Part shown: one piece after another, positions 11,851 to 36,455 of the stretch
How the letters are laid out: every line of letters starts with the position of its first letter
How positions within the stretch are numbered: position 1 is the first letter of the stretch
Assembly: GCF_021018895.1 (NCBI RefSeq)
Contig: NC_079382.1
Location: forward strand, 16,452,501-16,516,500
DNA length: 64,000 bases
Direction: 5' to 3'
DNA from: Seriola aureovittata
Lineage: Eukaryota; Chordata; Actinopteri; Carangiformes; Carangidae
Notes under the pieces: generated by a model
The model's input: the letters and a program-made list of their open reading frames with translations, nothing else
The model's database searches: none
What the model was told of the DNA's origin: nothing
Program-made: the position numbers and the translations under genes

Positions 11851-13324
11851 AAAATATTGTATATAATATAATATAATATAACTTGAGACTTGTTTTTGCT
11901 TTTAAGTGTCAAGTCAAATTTTAGGCAGTTCAGTCTAAAGTAGGTCCAGCATAATAGCAGTCAGGTCCAAATCAAGTTTCAAACCCTAACTTCAGTGACC
12001 CTTTTTGATTTGGGGCTCAAATCTACATACTCTGCATTGGACATGTGATTGCTAGAAGTGACGTCGCCGGATAATGTGGGTGACAGAAAGCTATATTTAA
12101 AAGAAAATTGAGCATTATTATGAAACTGGACAATTTCTGAATTTGTCTGATGTAGCAAAAACTTCCTTATTTTGTACTACAAGTTAAGCAAGCAGAATAA
12201 TTTGGACATTCTGTTTGACTGAGGTCTACAGGGCACAATTCAAGAGAACTGGACTGCACGAACGGTTGTAGTGCTGAGTCACTTCTACGGAAGGCCTGGC
12301 CTCTACTCATTTTCACATAAACATCATTCACTGCCAATGATTCAGCCTTATTACAAGGCCCTGTGTCATGCTAGGTAGTCAGGGGTAAACAAAGGGAGCT
12401 TATCCTCATCATGTTTTCTGTGCTTGAATTAATCATCGGCAGGGTCTTCTCACAGCTCTCACGGTGGTGTCAGCCATGTCACATCAGATAGGGCCGCATC
12501 CCTCTGATGTGCTGAGCGGAAAGAGCAGGCCAGCCAGGTTGCATTCTGCTGACTGGCTGGAAGCACATGTCAGCCTGAATGCAGTTTGCTAAGAGGCTAA
12601 TACTGCCCTCATCCAGGAGCGTGTTTCCTGATCCTATTGCCTGCATGGCCTCAAGTTACGGAAAACCAACTGGTCAGGTTTGTTTTACTCCGGGAGGAGA
12701 AGAATGTGCTGTTTGTACTCAAGCCAAGCAAAACAATCTCATGTGATCTGTCCTAAATATCCAGTCACATACACATGATCGCTAAGTCATCCACATGGCT
12801 CTGCTAGAGAGTGAGCCAGGATCAGTCCCAGGCATGAATACATTCAACAAAACGCATTGTTTTACCAAAACGAAAACATGGCAGCTGCAGTATTGTGGAC
12901 TGCGGATAATCTGGCGGCGAGTGCTTTTGTGGATTTGTGCTCGTGAGCATTCCCACTTTGTAGACGGGGTGTGAAGAGCAGGTTACATAAGAGGATCACC
13001 TCCGTAATGGTGTAATTCAGGATTCCTACTCAACACAGCCTTTCTATGTGTATCTTTAAGAGTGGGTGGGCATAAGTGGAGGACCATAGCCACAGGAAAA
13101 TGCTGGCACATTGGGATTACCCATAGAGGGAGGAATTAGGGAAGAGATCGCGGGAAAAAGGAAGCGAGGGCCTGGAGGGGAATTAATAAGTGTAGAGTGG
13201 AAAGGAAGAGCAGAGAGGAGTTTTCCCTCCTAAAATATCAACAAACCTTCTAGAAAACTACTTTTACGGTCTATAGATTGTTTAAAAGCATAGTCTATGT
13301 TTAGAAAAGCAACTCCACACAATC

Positions 13325-13615
13325 TGATTTTTACAAAACCAGTCTGACATTTTGGAAATTACACATTTTCACTTGCTGGCTGAGAGTTAGATCAGAGGAT
13401 CAATACAACTCTCATGTCTGTTCACTTACTATGGAGCTAGAACCAGGAGCATAGCATACCTTAGCATTGAGAATGGAAGTAGGAGGAGACAGCTAGCCTG
13501 GTAAAATACGCCTACCTGCATCTCTGAAGATCACTAATTATCACACTGTTTAAATCTGTACACAATCTTAGTTGTGGTTATACTGGAAGTTACGTGCTTA
13601 ATCATTCCAGGGCGA
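13325..13615 (-). repeat. Dispersed perciform repeat (GCTAAGCTAAGCTA family), copy 2, inverted
   Basis: Read on the minus strand it gives CCAGGCTAGCTGTCTCCTCC, then AATGCTAAGGTATGCTATGC, CAGACATGAGAG, ATCTAACTCTCAGCCAGCAA and AAATGTCAGACTGG, in the same order as the copies at 6050 and 63690. Confidence 0.7.
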
Positions 13616-13683
13616 CTAGACAGAAAGAGAAGAAAAGCATCGCACAAGTTTTGACACCTGTACAGACGTTAGCTGTAAGTTCG

Positions 13684-13960
13684 TTAGCAACAAATACGCA
13701 CCTGCTGTGTGTCGTTTATCATCAGCGCTGCCTCCCTGACCTCTGAACTCACCTGAAACTCCACGTCTTTCTGTTTTCTCCCTCCAGTCTCTGTGAGTCT
13801 TTGAAGCAGATTTATACAGAAACCTTTTGCTCCAAGGTGAAACACCTTCAACCCGCGCGGATGTCGCCTCTTCATGTCAGTTTAAACTGCTTCAATGCAG
13901 TGGCGCCGCTTCCAAAATTAGCTTCACAGCTAAACTATTTCCGCTAAGCTAAGCTAAGCT
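13684..13960 (-). other. Orphan exon-like segment, possible unannotated first exon
   Basis: On the minus strand a 63-codon frame runs from an ATG at 13875 to a stop at 13684. It begins with a very basic stretch (MKRRHPRGLK). Inside it are two strong 5' splice-site matches: TTTCAG then GTGAGTTC, and ACAGCAG then GTGCGTAT. The DNA is richer in CpG than its surroundings, and a GCTAA pentamer repeat lies just upstream (about 13943-13968). I do not recognise the peptide. It could be a first exon of an unknown transcript, an alternative slc24a4 first exon, a moved promoter fragment or a repeat. Confidence 0.3.
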
Positions 13961-14179
13961 AAGCTAATCAACTCACTGCTCCAGCTAGTTCACACTGCAC
14001 TACCGTTATTCCGACTGGGAGTGTGCGTGCATCACTCAAAAGTGGTTACTTCCACCTAAAACTCTGTAGACACACGAATAGAGTAGCCTAAATTGGCTGT
14101 AACAATAGCAGCCATTATGCTAATAGTTTGTTTACACTTCTATATTCTGTTTTCACCAGGTGGAAGTTTTTGTAGCTGC

Positions 14180-16479
14180 CACAAATGTGTGATATCTCAG
14201 ACCCTGGAAGTACAAATAGGAGGTTGATGTCAACAATTTTAAAATTCTGGTTGCTCGTAATCACACAATAAAAGATATAATGTGAATGTAGCATAGCAAT
14301 GAGTGTGGCATTGATCTGCTGTTGACTAGAAAATAAATATGTGTATTTCCCAAACCATCAAACTGATTCTTTTAGCTTCTCTTTGCAAAGTTAGTTTCCT
14401 GAATCACACTTTTCCCTGTTATTTTTTGTGTAAATATTGCAAGAATTTTTTTTTAAATTAACTTAATAATTTTGCATCTTCTAATAGGCTTAAAACTATA
14501 ACAATGGTAATGTTTAGTAAAACTATAGAGGTATAACTCCATATATCTAGCATCTGGCACCTGTGAAAGAACCTCTTTGTATTCTTTTACAACCTGTGTC
14601 TAAGCTTATAAATCCCCAGAAAATTCAACGTGATGTCCATTTGGGCAGAGTGACAAGATCAAGATCCATTTTTAGATCTGGATATCATGGGATTTTTGTG
14701 CCTTATGCTATGTTTGAATATTGTGAGGTTTCATCGAAATTCGTCCCCTTTTCACATTATTACATTGATGTCATTGGCATTAAGTGGTCTGCTTAGTGAG
14801 GAGACCAGGAATTCAAAAGGGATTAAATTCATTCATCCTCAAATCCACACAGATGAATGGATACACACCACCGAGATTCTCCCTTTTGATTGCAGCTTCA
14901 TGCCAGCGAGTACAGTGTGAAAGGCAGAGGGGTGCTCACCCTGCAGCCAGGTTATGGATTTATGTTTTCACATAGTCTGACAGATGGGGCACTTGTTGAG
15001 TGGAGAGCAGATCTCTCGTCGGCCTCCAGGGGGCAGAGCGGCCTCTGTGCCCCAGGGCGACTCTGCCCTGTGCTCTGGGCTTAGCTGCTCGTTACATTAA
15101 AACAGGGGCTTCTGTGACAGAGTCAGCATTATGAAAGCTAAGAGGATTAGCTGATGGACATTTCTGGCGTTGCCGGTCAATTATCAAAATGAAAAGCAGT
15201 GACTGGGCAGGGCTGGCATGCTCTGTGGCACAGAAGAGCTCCACTCTCCTCCTCATCTCCACTCTACCTCTCTATCTCTCACTCAGCTCCAGTCTGTCAT
15301 AGGTTACTGAGGTTCAGTGGGGGAAAAAAATAAATAAATAAATGAATCATTGGTGTGTTTCTGAACATGAAAGTTTTTTTTGAGTGTGTGTGTCTGTGTG
15401 AGCCATGGATTAAAAAAGAGCATTTAAATTTTAATGTTTCTAAAGTGCAAGACTGTATGTTATGCAACTGTATAAAAACAGGCCTGCACGTCAGCAAGCC
15501 ATCCGTGCTCAAGTCTAACTCCTCCAACCATGTGCATGATCACCCCCTCACACACATACACACACACACTCTACCACTGCTCACTTTCACTGCCCTACTT
15601 GTGTGTATGTGCACCCTCCCTGTGATCGTTTAACAGGCTATCAGTGTAGGAGGAGTCTCCATCACTGAGCATGTCGTCACACTGTGGGCATGTGTGAGGT
15701 TGGAGTGTCGGGGTTGATGGAGAGGGGTTGTGGGGAAGGCGGTTTGTTTTGGTATATCCATAAAAGTGGCATTCCACAGCTGCCTGTGTTAAGGATCTAC
15801 CCCGGGGATTCACACAACACTGCAAATGTAATCAACCAAGTCAATGTGCCACCACGACTGCAGCGAACACATCACTCCCCCAATGACACCCTGCCTCCCA
15901 TTCCATCCTCAACGCCAGCAACACTCCCTCTTATCAGCCCGACTTTCTAATACTCTGGTTACACCTCACTGGGGCACAGCAGAGGTGAGGCTGTATATCC
16001 ATGTGTGCCTGAAAAAGATAAGAAAACAAACTGCTGAACCGTTTTATTTTATTTTTTTCCCCTCCTGTCACAAACAGCCAGGGAGGTAAACTGTTTTTTT
16101 TTTTTTGCTGCGAGAGACAGTTGCCTAAAATATAAAGAGGTACAGTAATCCTAGCTCACTACATAGCAGACTGAATTATATCCAATCCCAGTTATCACTT
16201 CAGGGACAATGTCATATCACGCCTGTAACACAGACGGTGCTGCTGCATGGGCAGATTTGATATGGGTATTCAGAGATACAGCTGAAAAATGTCTCCATCT
16301 GCTGTTAATGCACTAACTAGTTGACCTGGTAGGCAGTAAAGTACATACAAAATATCACACCTAATATTGACTGAGGGCTGGGTAGTATTTGAAAATGTTT
16401 GGTATCAAAATGATACTTTTCAAAACTTGAGGCATTTTAGTTTTTTTGACAATAACATTTTTTCATTAAACAAAATATC
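14180..16479. other. Intergenic spacer, no gene seen
   Basis: Only short open frames occur here, without protein resemblance. A non-repetitive stretch at about 15110-15200 has a conserved-element look (ATTAGCTGATGGACATTTC and CAATTATCAAAATGAAAAG). Nothing else stands out. Confidence 0.45.
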
Positions 16480-17060
16480 TCAAACTTAAAGGGACATTCA
16501 CCCCCTTTACACATGATCAGTTTACTAGTTGTGGAGTTTTTTTTTTGCTAAAGGTTCCTTCAGAATGGAATAATCTTATTTTTGTCTTTATTTTGTTTAT
16601 TAAATAAAGTGTTTCTCTTCAGTCTTTTCCCCCCCCCTTTTCATTGTTGTGTTGTGTCATTTCTTGTATAATCTTCTTTTGTTTTCGTGATTGTTTTGGG
16701 ACATGATGATACATCCACAGGGATTTATCCTGACATTATTCATCTGCGTGTATGTGAACAAACGTCTCCTGTGGTTCTAGAGAAGCTTTGTCGATTTTGT
16801 GAAAATTACTTTAATGTTGTCAACCATTACAAGCTGCAGGTGTGGGAACTGTCCAGACAGGAAAGGTTGAATGACGATGTAATGGTGGATGCCATCGAAC
16901 CTCATTTTGGGAACTGTAGCATCTAGCGTTTTTGGAGCTTGACCTATAATGCGGACTAAATCTCAGGATATCTCGGCCTCGGCTGCTGCTGCGATTTGGA
17001 CCGTTTCTCTTTTTAAGCCCGCCTCTCGCAAGTTCGCCAACTTAATGGAAATGCACTAAT
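16480..17060 (+). repeat. Dispersed repeat, copy 2 of the second family
   Basis: It matches the segment at 10415-10795 in motif order (GGTGTGGGAACTGTCC, AATGGTGGATGCCATCGAA, GTTTTTGGAGCTTGACC). The 79-codon open frame inside it (16687-16926) is better explained as a chance frame in a repeat than as a gene. Confidence 0.5.
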
Positions 17061-17229
17061 TAATCGCTGGAGAACAGCTGCACAAAAACTCAAAAAATGA
17101 CCGACTATTTGAGTAACATGGAAATATATGTTCAAAGAATATGTAAACAAAACTCATGGTTTACTATAGCAAACAATACATTTTTCCTCTGCCATTATAT
17201 TTGAGTGTGCAAATCCTGAGCGTGAAATA

Positions 17230-17658
17230 CACTCAGTGGCCACTTTATTAGGTATTCCTGTACAATACAACAGCTCTACCATAAATTCTACCTTCACAAG
17301 GGATTACAATGTTTGTTTTTTGTTTTTTTTGTTGGAAATGTGTTAATCCAATTACATGTTGTTCTTTTTTCACTTCGGTGATAGTTAAAAGGTGTTGTTG
17401 TACGTACCTATTGAGTATTGAGAGGTGTTCCTAAGTTTTTGATCTCCCTATTACCATACATGATTGGAAATGGTGGCAGAATTGTAGAAACACCTCTGAA
17501 TATTATGCAGTCCACCATAACACATCACTGTGACCTCAGGGCTAAAACACTGAATTGAAAACTGAACATTACATCATAAGAGCAGACTTTATGGCAGAAC
17601 AATTGTAATGTATTGCATCAGATTGCACAGAGGTAGCTAATAAAGTGGTCACTAAGTG
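17230..17658. mobile_element. MITE-like element with TA target duplication
   Basis: A left end starting CACTCAGTGGCCACTTTATT at 17230 is matched, inverted, by a right end that reads CACTTAGTGACCACTTTATT on the minus strand from 17658. The ends are 23-bp inverted repeats with two internal mismatches. Both are flanked by TA (17228-17229 and 17659-17660), the duplication left by Tc1/mariner-type elements. The 429-bp body has no transposase frame, so it is non-autonomous. It sits about 0.5 kb beyond the cpsf2 stop codon and may lie in, or just past, its 3' UTR. Confidence 0.8.
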
Positions 17659-18123
17659 TATATCCACTGTACTCTATAGTGACCTCAACAATTCCAGCAA
17701 TGGACCAACAGTGGTCCACAGCATTTAACTACTTCATGGATGGATGTGAAAATTACTGTGTTTTTTTTAAGTTTAATATCCAAACCAAACTATGGACATC
17801 TGAGACAACAGCAATGCATTTACGAAAAAGAAAACTAACTGTTCTTAATGACAATATGAGGGGGAGAGCATCCTGTAGACCATCCAGTGCATTAGGTTGT
17901 TACTGTACAGTGGGAGGAGTTTTAAGTGTATGAAATTCAGGTAAACTAACAATAAAAAAACATTGTTATCTGGAAAAAATTATAAAAATGGAAAATGTAC
18001 AACAAAGTGTGCAGTAAAACAGCTGGAGCCGCCCATGGGGCAGAGGTTGCCCAAGTGTAGTACACTCTTGTCCTCTGGGAAAAGTTCTTGTAAAGGATTG
18101 TCTCTGTATTGCCATGGTGTGCT

Positions 18124-18162
18124 CTGCTTCTGCTTCTTCTGCTTCTTCTGCTTCTGCTGCTG
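18124..18162 (-). repeat. CAG/AAG trinucleotide run directly after the cpsf2 stop
   Basis: Immediately after the TAG stop, the sense strand continues as CAG and AAG triplets for 13 codons. It is a short imperfect microsatellite in the 3' UTR, in phase with the cpsf2 frame. Confidence 0.85.
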
Positions 18163-26149
<7,987 letters not shown>

Positions 26150-27000
26150 TTTTCTTCAGTTGTCACGCTGAAAGTACAGTTATCATGAGCTTAGGCTGAC
26201 CGTGGTGCAAAATCCCCTCAATAAACAAAACATTAACGGCCTGTGTGAAGTGCTGAGGCTCTTTGCGAATGAACAAAAAACTTCCCCAGTTCTATCAATT
26301 AAATCTATTGTGAAAACAAACAAAGGCTATGGTTCTGTTCTAAACTGAAACTGAACGATATAGTAGCACAGTGTTGCATAAAGTCTGCCTGTGAAATGCG
26401 GTTGGATTGTGGAACAGTGTTAAAAGTAAACACGGTTTGCTTGCTAGCCACAGTTAGCTCACACGATCAATAACGATGCGTATGTAGCATGGTAGCTACA
26501 GTTTAGCTTGGGGATATAAGTAAATTGAATCGACAAACGAACGTGCTACACACCATTAATTATGAGCTGCTATAAAATGTCTCCCGTTGTAATAGAAACA
26601 CAATGAATTTGAATTTCTAAAATCCCAACTTTAAGACATTTTGGCTAGCGTTTTTGAACACACACTTGACTAGCGGACAGACATATTTGCCGCTGCATCA
26701 TGAGTGAAAGGGCAAAGGAGCGTACCAAGTGAAGGGGCGTAACTAAAAAATATTTTACGTCAAAACACCGAATGCTCATTATTTTTGTTATACTGTATTT
26801 GAATACATTTGTCTTGTTCTTACATACTCATAGTTTTGCTGATATAATAAAATAATTAAGAAGAATAAATGTTTATAGAGATTTTTCTAGTTAAAGGAAT
26901 CACTTCGTAGGCGCCTAGTTGGTAGAGTCCAATGTCCTCTGCCTGATAACTTAAGAACAGAAGGCCACGGCTTGGCGTAAAGAAAAGGTATTAATTTTGA
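26150..27000. promoter_or_regulatory. Divergent promoter region of cpsf2 (minus) and ndufb1 (plus)
   Basis: The two genes are transcribed away from this interval, and both coding starts are preceded by splice acceptors (26168 on minus, 29334 on plus). Noncoding first exons are therefore expected here. On the plus strand a candidate ndufb1 first-exon donor is AGAAAAG then GTATTA near 26988. On the minus strand CACTTG then GTACGC near 26727 could serve cpsf2. Both are weak guesses; the exact start sites are not visible. Confidence 0.45.
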
Positions 27001-29334
27001 ATATCTCAACGTCGTTTGTCTTTATTGTTTGAGCCTTTGTACTGTATCATTTTTACTGTGCAACGTAACTACTGTGTTATAGTAGTAAGTGATAGACAAT
27101 TCTCAATGGAAACCTGACATATATTGCTGATGCTACATAGCTATCTGTTTAGCTAGCCAGGCGCTGGTGGCTGTGGTGCGATCAGCTTGTGTTTAAAAAG
27201 TGTTCATGCTCGTCGTGTGATCAGTATTTTAAGCGTTATTTCGCTATGCGCAAATTATGATATCACAGCTACTGCATATGTGGTTTGTAGCAGGAATGAA
27301 AGAAGAATTCACTTTATTTAAATGAAAGTAATGATACCGTGGTGCAAAAACACTGCCACATGTAAATTTACTGCATTTAGAATGCTACCCAAGTAAAAGT
27401 ATGTAAGTACCATCAGATAAATGAAATTCGGATACAAAAGTAAAAGTTCACATAATGCAGTGGACCCTGTAATTGTTGCACTGTTATTATTGCTTTTAAA
27501 ATGTAAGCTGTGGCTTAATGCTGTAGTTGGCCGAGGTGCAGCTATTTATTTGTACTTCATTTTCTGTTGGGTATTTTAATCGATATTACTACTTCATATT
27601 TTATAAAGGGTCGTACACTAATGCAGTCTAATACAACAGTCGTACAGTAAAGCCAACCTTCATGAAGGTTATAATGTTTGTATTGAAACTAAGAAGTGTT
27701 GATTCAACTGTATGATCAGTTTGGAGACTTGCGTTATGTTGACGGATCTTTCTATTATTTTGCCCAAAGCATTCAGATCAGTGAGGTTAGGATCAATAAC
27801 ATAAACGCAGTTTAAATTAAATCTGATTGTTCATGAAGTGAGGAGTACCTAATAAACTGCCAACTGCTTGTATAATTTGTATGTAAAATAGGACTGCAAC
27901 TAACTAATTTTTATTATTGATTATTCTGCCTGGGTTTTTTTTCACAATTGTCTATCAAATACCAGACAACAGGAGAAAAAAATGCCTGTTAAAATATTTG
28001 ACGGGCCAAGGTGACATTTTCAGCTGCCTTGTTTTGTCTGACCAGAAGTCCAAAATCCAAAGATAATCAAGCATCACATCTTCACTTTAGAAAGTAGAAA
28101 CAGAAAATATTTGACATTTTTGCTTAGAAATGTTTAAAGCAAATATTTGATTATTCTGCAGCTCTAATGTAAAATGTTAAGGCCCCTGCTCATCCATAGT
28201 CCACTCACACAGGTATTTTCACCTATGTTGCATAATTACTATGGAGCTTTTTGCATATGAACTGTGCTTGATGACATCTCTATCGCATTTCTGTAGCTTC
28301 TGTTTTACCTGCTGGGTACAACCTACTCTGTTATCATTCATGCTGCACAGAGTTTTGTGAAATGCCATATAATTCCACCCAATTTACACCTGACTCTAAT
28401 CAGCCAAAGTAATTGAAAACACCTGGGTGGATGTGCAGAGCATTTAATTTGCGAGTAGCTAGAAACTGCAGCTGTTAAAGAAATGTTTTTGAGTAGAATA
28501 AAATAGCATAAAATTGAAATACAGCACAAGTATAGAACTTGAATAAGTGTACTTTGTTATCTTCCACCACTGGTTTGAAGCGATGGTTGTATTATACTCA
28601 ATGCTGTTTGACATAGCAAGATATGTAAGAGCTCTGCCTGATGAACGTTAGCAACAAGGAATGTCTGAGGAAGGTACTCCCAAAACCTGCATTATTTTTC
28701 TGTTGCCACACAGTCCAATTGGTGTCCACACAAATGAGCTTGTTCAAAGGATAAGAACAAGCTTTTTAACGGCTGTCACATGTCATGATGAACTTAGCAT
28801 CACACTAGTTTGTTGAAGTCCTCTAAAGAAAGATAGGCTGTCCTGGTTTTATTTAGTAATTATTAGTAGTTCAGTAATTATTTATTAATCCTTCCAGGTA
28901 GATCGAGTATGAAGCCAGCGTTTGCTAAGAATTGCTTTCCACTGATTTCAGTGTGTCTCCAGATCAAGTTAAAATGGGTGGATTTTTATTTAGTGGCTGG
29001 CAGAACAGTCCACCCAATATGGCATAGGGTTGTCAGTAAATGTAGGTGTAAAATACGGTACCCTGGCCTCATGTCATGTGAGCACTTGAATGAATTCAGT
29101 TTTCCTCACCATGAAAATGTTGGTATATTGTCTGTTGTGATAATCAGATTCAGAGAGTTTAAGGCAATGCCAATAATGTATCTAACTAACAAATCCATTA
29201 GTTTTCAGTGTGTGGGAAATTAGCAACAGCTTTAGTCACTTTGCAGAAGCGCTAATGTAAGTGTATTTGGATCAGAGAATAAAATCAATGCCACTGAATT
29301 AATGTTGTGATATATCTTCTGCTTGTTTCTGTAG
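27001..29334 (+). other. ndufb1: Probable ndufb1 5' intron
   Basis: I see no coding content here. It contains a degenerate fish repeat of the AAGTAAAAGTA type (about 27285-27620), a GATTAAT-family copy (27890-28167) and an inverted AAGTAAAAGTA-type fragment (28440-28575, ending in CTTCCACCACTGG). Confidence 0.45.
27890..28167. repeat. AT-rich dispersed repeat (GATTAAT family), copy
   Basis: The left end is GGACTGCAACTAACTAATTT; the right end read inverted is TTAGAGCTGCAGAATAATCA. Inside is CAGCTGCCTTGTTTTGTCTG, also found in altered form in the copy at 665-912. A MITE-like member of the same family. Confidence 0.65.
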
Positions 29335-29339
29335 GAACC

Positions 29340-30027
29340 ATGGTCAACTTTGTAGCACTTGCGCGTGAGCACTGGGTGAACATATTGGTGCCCATGGGCT
29401 TTGTGTTTGGATGGTACCTCGACAAACAACAGGACCAGAAGTTGACAGCTTTCAGGAACAAAAGTGTTTTGTTCAGCAGGTAAGAAAAAGCAATTTCCTA
29501 CCTACATGTAAGAACAAAACAGGCCAGTAAATGAAGGATCTGGTGCCATGTGATGTTTTTTGCTTCTGCATACTTAAACAATTTGGACTTATTACGATGC
29601 ATTTTGTATAGTTGTTTTCAAGTCAGCAAATCATTGATAGGGGAATACATGTAGTTACGGATGTAACAGTGAACTCTCAGTTACTCAGTATACAGTCCCT
29701 CCACTTTGGTAAAACCTAAGCAACTATTTGACATTCATGAGATGATGCCATTTCACAGAGTGGTATCAAAAAGCTGATTACAGCCTGTAGTGTTGTGATT
29801 GTAAGTTGATAAACAGCTTCAATCCTAAATGTGAAACAGTTTAGATATGGCTCTTACATTTTCACGTCGGTTCTTAGACTGTTTGAAGTTAAAGCAGAAG
29901 ATTTATTCTTGAACAAGCTGCCCAAAAAGGTCATCTAATACCAACTGTCGTCCAGGCACAACATTACGTAACTTTCTCATTTCTCTGTAGGGAGCTGAAG
30001 CCTGGAGAGGAGGTGACCTGGAAATAG
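29340..30027 (+). CDS. ndufb1: ndufb1, NADH:ubiquinone oxidoreductase subunit B1
   Basis: This is an accessory subunit of mitochondrial respiratory complex I, a single-pass protein of the inner-membrane arm. Two coding exons, 29340-29479 and 29991-30027, join through an AG|G codon and give 58 residues, exactly the human length. The protein starts [13 protein letters not shown], has one hydrophobic helix at about residues 14-28 ([13 protein letters not shown]), contains the conserved LTAFRNKS block and ends EEVTWK like human NDUFB1. The ATG lies 5 bases after a clear acceptor (29334), so the exon also carries a scrap of 5' UTR. A poly(A) signal AATAAA sits at 30093-30098. The gene is divergent from cpsf2, as in human, and convergent with riox1. 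No targeting peptide is visible, as is usual for this small subunit. Confidence 0.96.
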
Positions 30028-30092
30028 ACGACTCCTACCTCCTGGAATGTGTCCTGTCATCTGTGGTGTGAATGACTGATGGGTTGTCCTCA

Positions 30093-30098
30093 AATAAA
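30093..30098 (+). terminator. ndufb1: ndufb1 poly(A) signal
   Basis: An AATAAA hexamer lies 66 bases after the ndufb1 stop codon, followed by a T-containing stretch. A second plus-strand AATAAA occurs near 30180. Confidence 0.75.
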
Positions 30099-30267
30099 AT
30101 TATTTAATAAGACTCCTATACCTCTGTTCTCGAATTGTACCAATCAGAAATCTTTAACGTTTTGAGTTGTATCAACCAATAATAAACATGCCCTTTCTCA
30201 TCAAACTCATTTGGTACTTGGCTTAAATAACACATAACATCAGTTTCAATTTTTCTGTCAAAACTGG

Positions 30268-30273
30268 TTTATT
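30268..30273 (-). terminator. riox1: riox1 poly(A) signal
   Basis: TTTATT on the plus strand reads AATAAA on the minus strand, 155 bases past the riox1 stop codon. It faces the ndufb1 signal, so the two transcripts end tail to tail within about 200 bp. Confidence 0.65.
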
Positions 30274-30427
30274 TGAAGAACACAAAACAAATGTTCAGCA
30301 TGACCATTCTAGTGCAGCTAATGAACATTACTTAAAACAACAAGGGTTTTGAATCAAAGATTGTATTTGTACAAACGCAATTTGAATACACTCATGTAGT
30401 CAGCATGACTGAAGAATCTGAGGCCAT

Positions 30428-35346
<4,919 letters not shown>

Positions 35347-36169
35347 TTTCCAGCACGTACGTCATCACCTTGCGTCTGTGGCTGCACCCTTGTTCTTTTC
35401 TCCATCTGTGTACATTTGCCCCCTAATGAACTCACTACCGCCACCTTTTGAGTCAGACCACAAATTACAGCCCAGTTAGGACGAAGGTTTTATGTAACTT
35501 AAGAAAAAAAAGTATTTATTTGTTTCTGCACACGTAAACGTTTCAATATGAGACCTTTCTTGCCAGTCAGAACTGTAAACATGGGTACCTTTCAAAATAA
35601 AATGTCCACTACTTTCACACTGCATGTTTAATGAACAGGTTAAGTATACTGCACAACTATACTATTATTTCTTAAGATAATTTGTGAGTTTCAGCAAGCT
35701 CTTCTGCTGCTATTTTCCATAATGATATAATATATTTGTTTTTCGTGATTTTTAATAAAACATTTCTGCTAAATTATCGGCTGTGTATGTTTGTATATTC
35801 TCCTGTTTTTTTTTGTTTTTTTTTGTCGGGGCAATGTTTATGGTCTTTGTTGTAAGATGTGTTAATTCCACTGTATGAATATTTACACTGCTTGCTTGCA
35901 CGTTAATCCATAGTGATAATTCAATATTATATTTAGAATATAATAGTATGAGAAGGAGCCATTCTACATCATAAGCATTCATACTTTTGATACTTGATGT
36001 ACATGACACTTAAAGTACTTTTACTTAAGTTATAGTGCAGTACTGTATTGTTATTACACACAGTAAACAGTAAACCAATCGTAAAATTATTCCAAAAAGT
36101 CATAAAGATCTGTTTAATGTTGGACTTGACACTACATGTAGTACCGATACTGACCGACAGGTGGAGCGT
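35347..36169. promoter_or_regulatory. Spacer between riox1 and the probable extl3 first exon
   Basis: This is a head-to-head interval of about 0.8 kb. The part next to riox1 (35347-35470) should hold its 5' UTR. The middle is AT-rich with T runs (about 35807-35824), and a fragment of the AAGTAAAAGTA fish repeat lies at about 35985-36050. Neither transcription start can be placed exactly. Confidence 0.4.
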
Positions 36170-36455
36170 TTTCTCCTTTTTTCATTTGTTCGAATTGCAC
36201 ATCTGATAAACACCATTTCCCAGAATGCTGTGCCGTGGGCTGTCGGTGCTGTTTGTCCGGTCGTCGCTCCAACAATGCAGCTTTTAATGGAGCTGTGAGC
36301 GGTGCGGGCTGAAAACGCAGCACCACCGCAGGCTTGTCCGGAGACTGTAGCCGTACATATTCAACTCAAACCGTCAACGAGGTTTTAACGGTTTGACAAA
36401 CCTGCTGAGCGGCCGTGACTCAGTTTTTTTAGGACACCCGGACTCTTCTGCTGGG
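36170..36455 (+). other. extl3: Probable noncoding first exon of extl3
   Basis: A CpG-containing segment ends in a consensus donor (GCTGGG then GTGAGTAG at 36456). There is no long frame. The next coding gene on this strand is extl3, whose coding exon starts behind a strong acceptor at 55535; long 5' noncoding introns are known for EXTL3 in mammals. The link is inferred and untested, and the 5' border is approximate. Confidence 0.45.
36211..36232 (+). promoter_or_regulatory. ZNF143/THAP11-type motif at probable extl3 promoter
   Basis: CACCATTTCCCAGAATGC closely resembles the ACTACAATTCCCAGCATGC site bound by ZNF143 at many vertebrate housekeeping promoters. It lies in GC-richer DNA with CpGs, just where an extl3 or riox1 start would be expected. 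Recognised by eye only. Confidence 0.45.

Larger units (their letters stand above)
4651..13324. other. Intergenic spacer upstream of slc24a4
   Basis: I find no supportable gene here. Open frames are short, lack splice-consistent neighbours and resemble no protein I know. The stretch contains dispersed repeats, listed separately at 6050-6325, 9378-9629, 10415-10795 and 11735-11850. A short conserved-looking AT-rich block lies at about 5875-5965. The rest shows no recognisable feature. Confidence 0.5.

Noticed and set aside
16687..16926. 79-codon plus-strand frame
   Set aside because: It lies inside a segment that repeats, in degenerate form, at 10415-10795, and resembles no protein I know.
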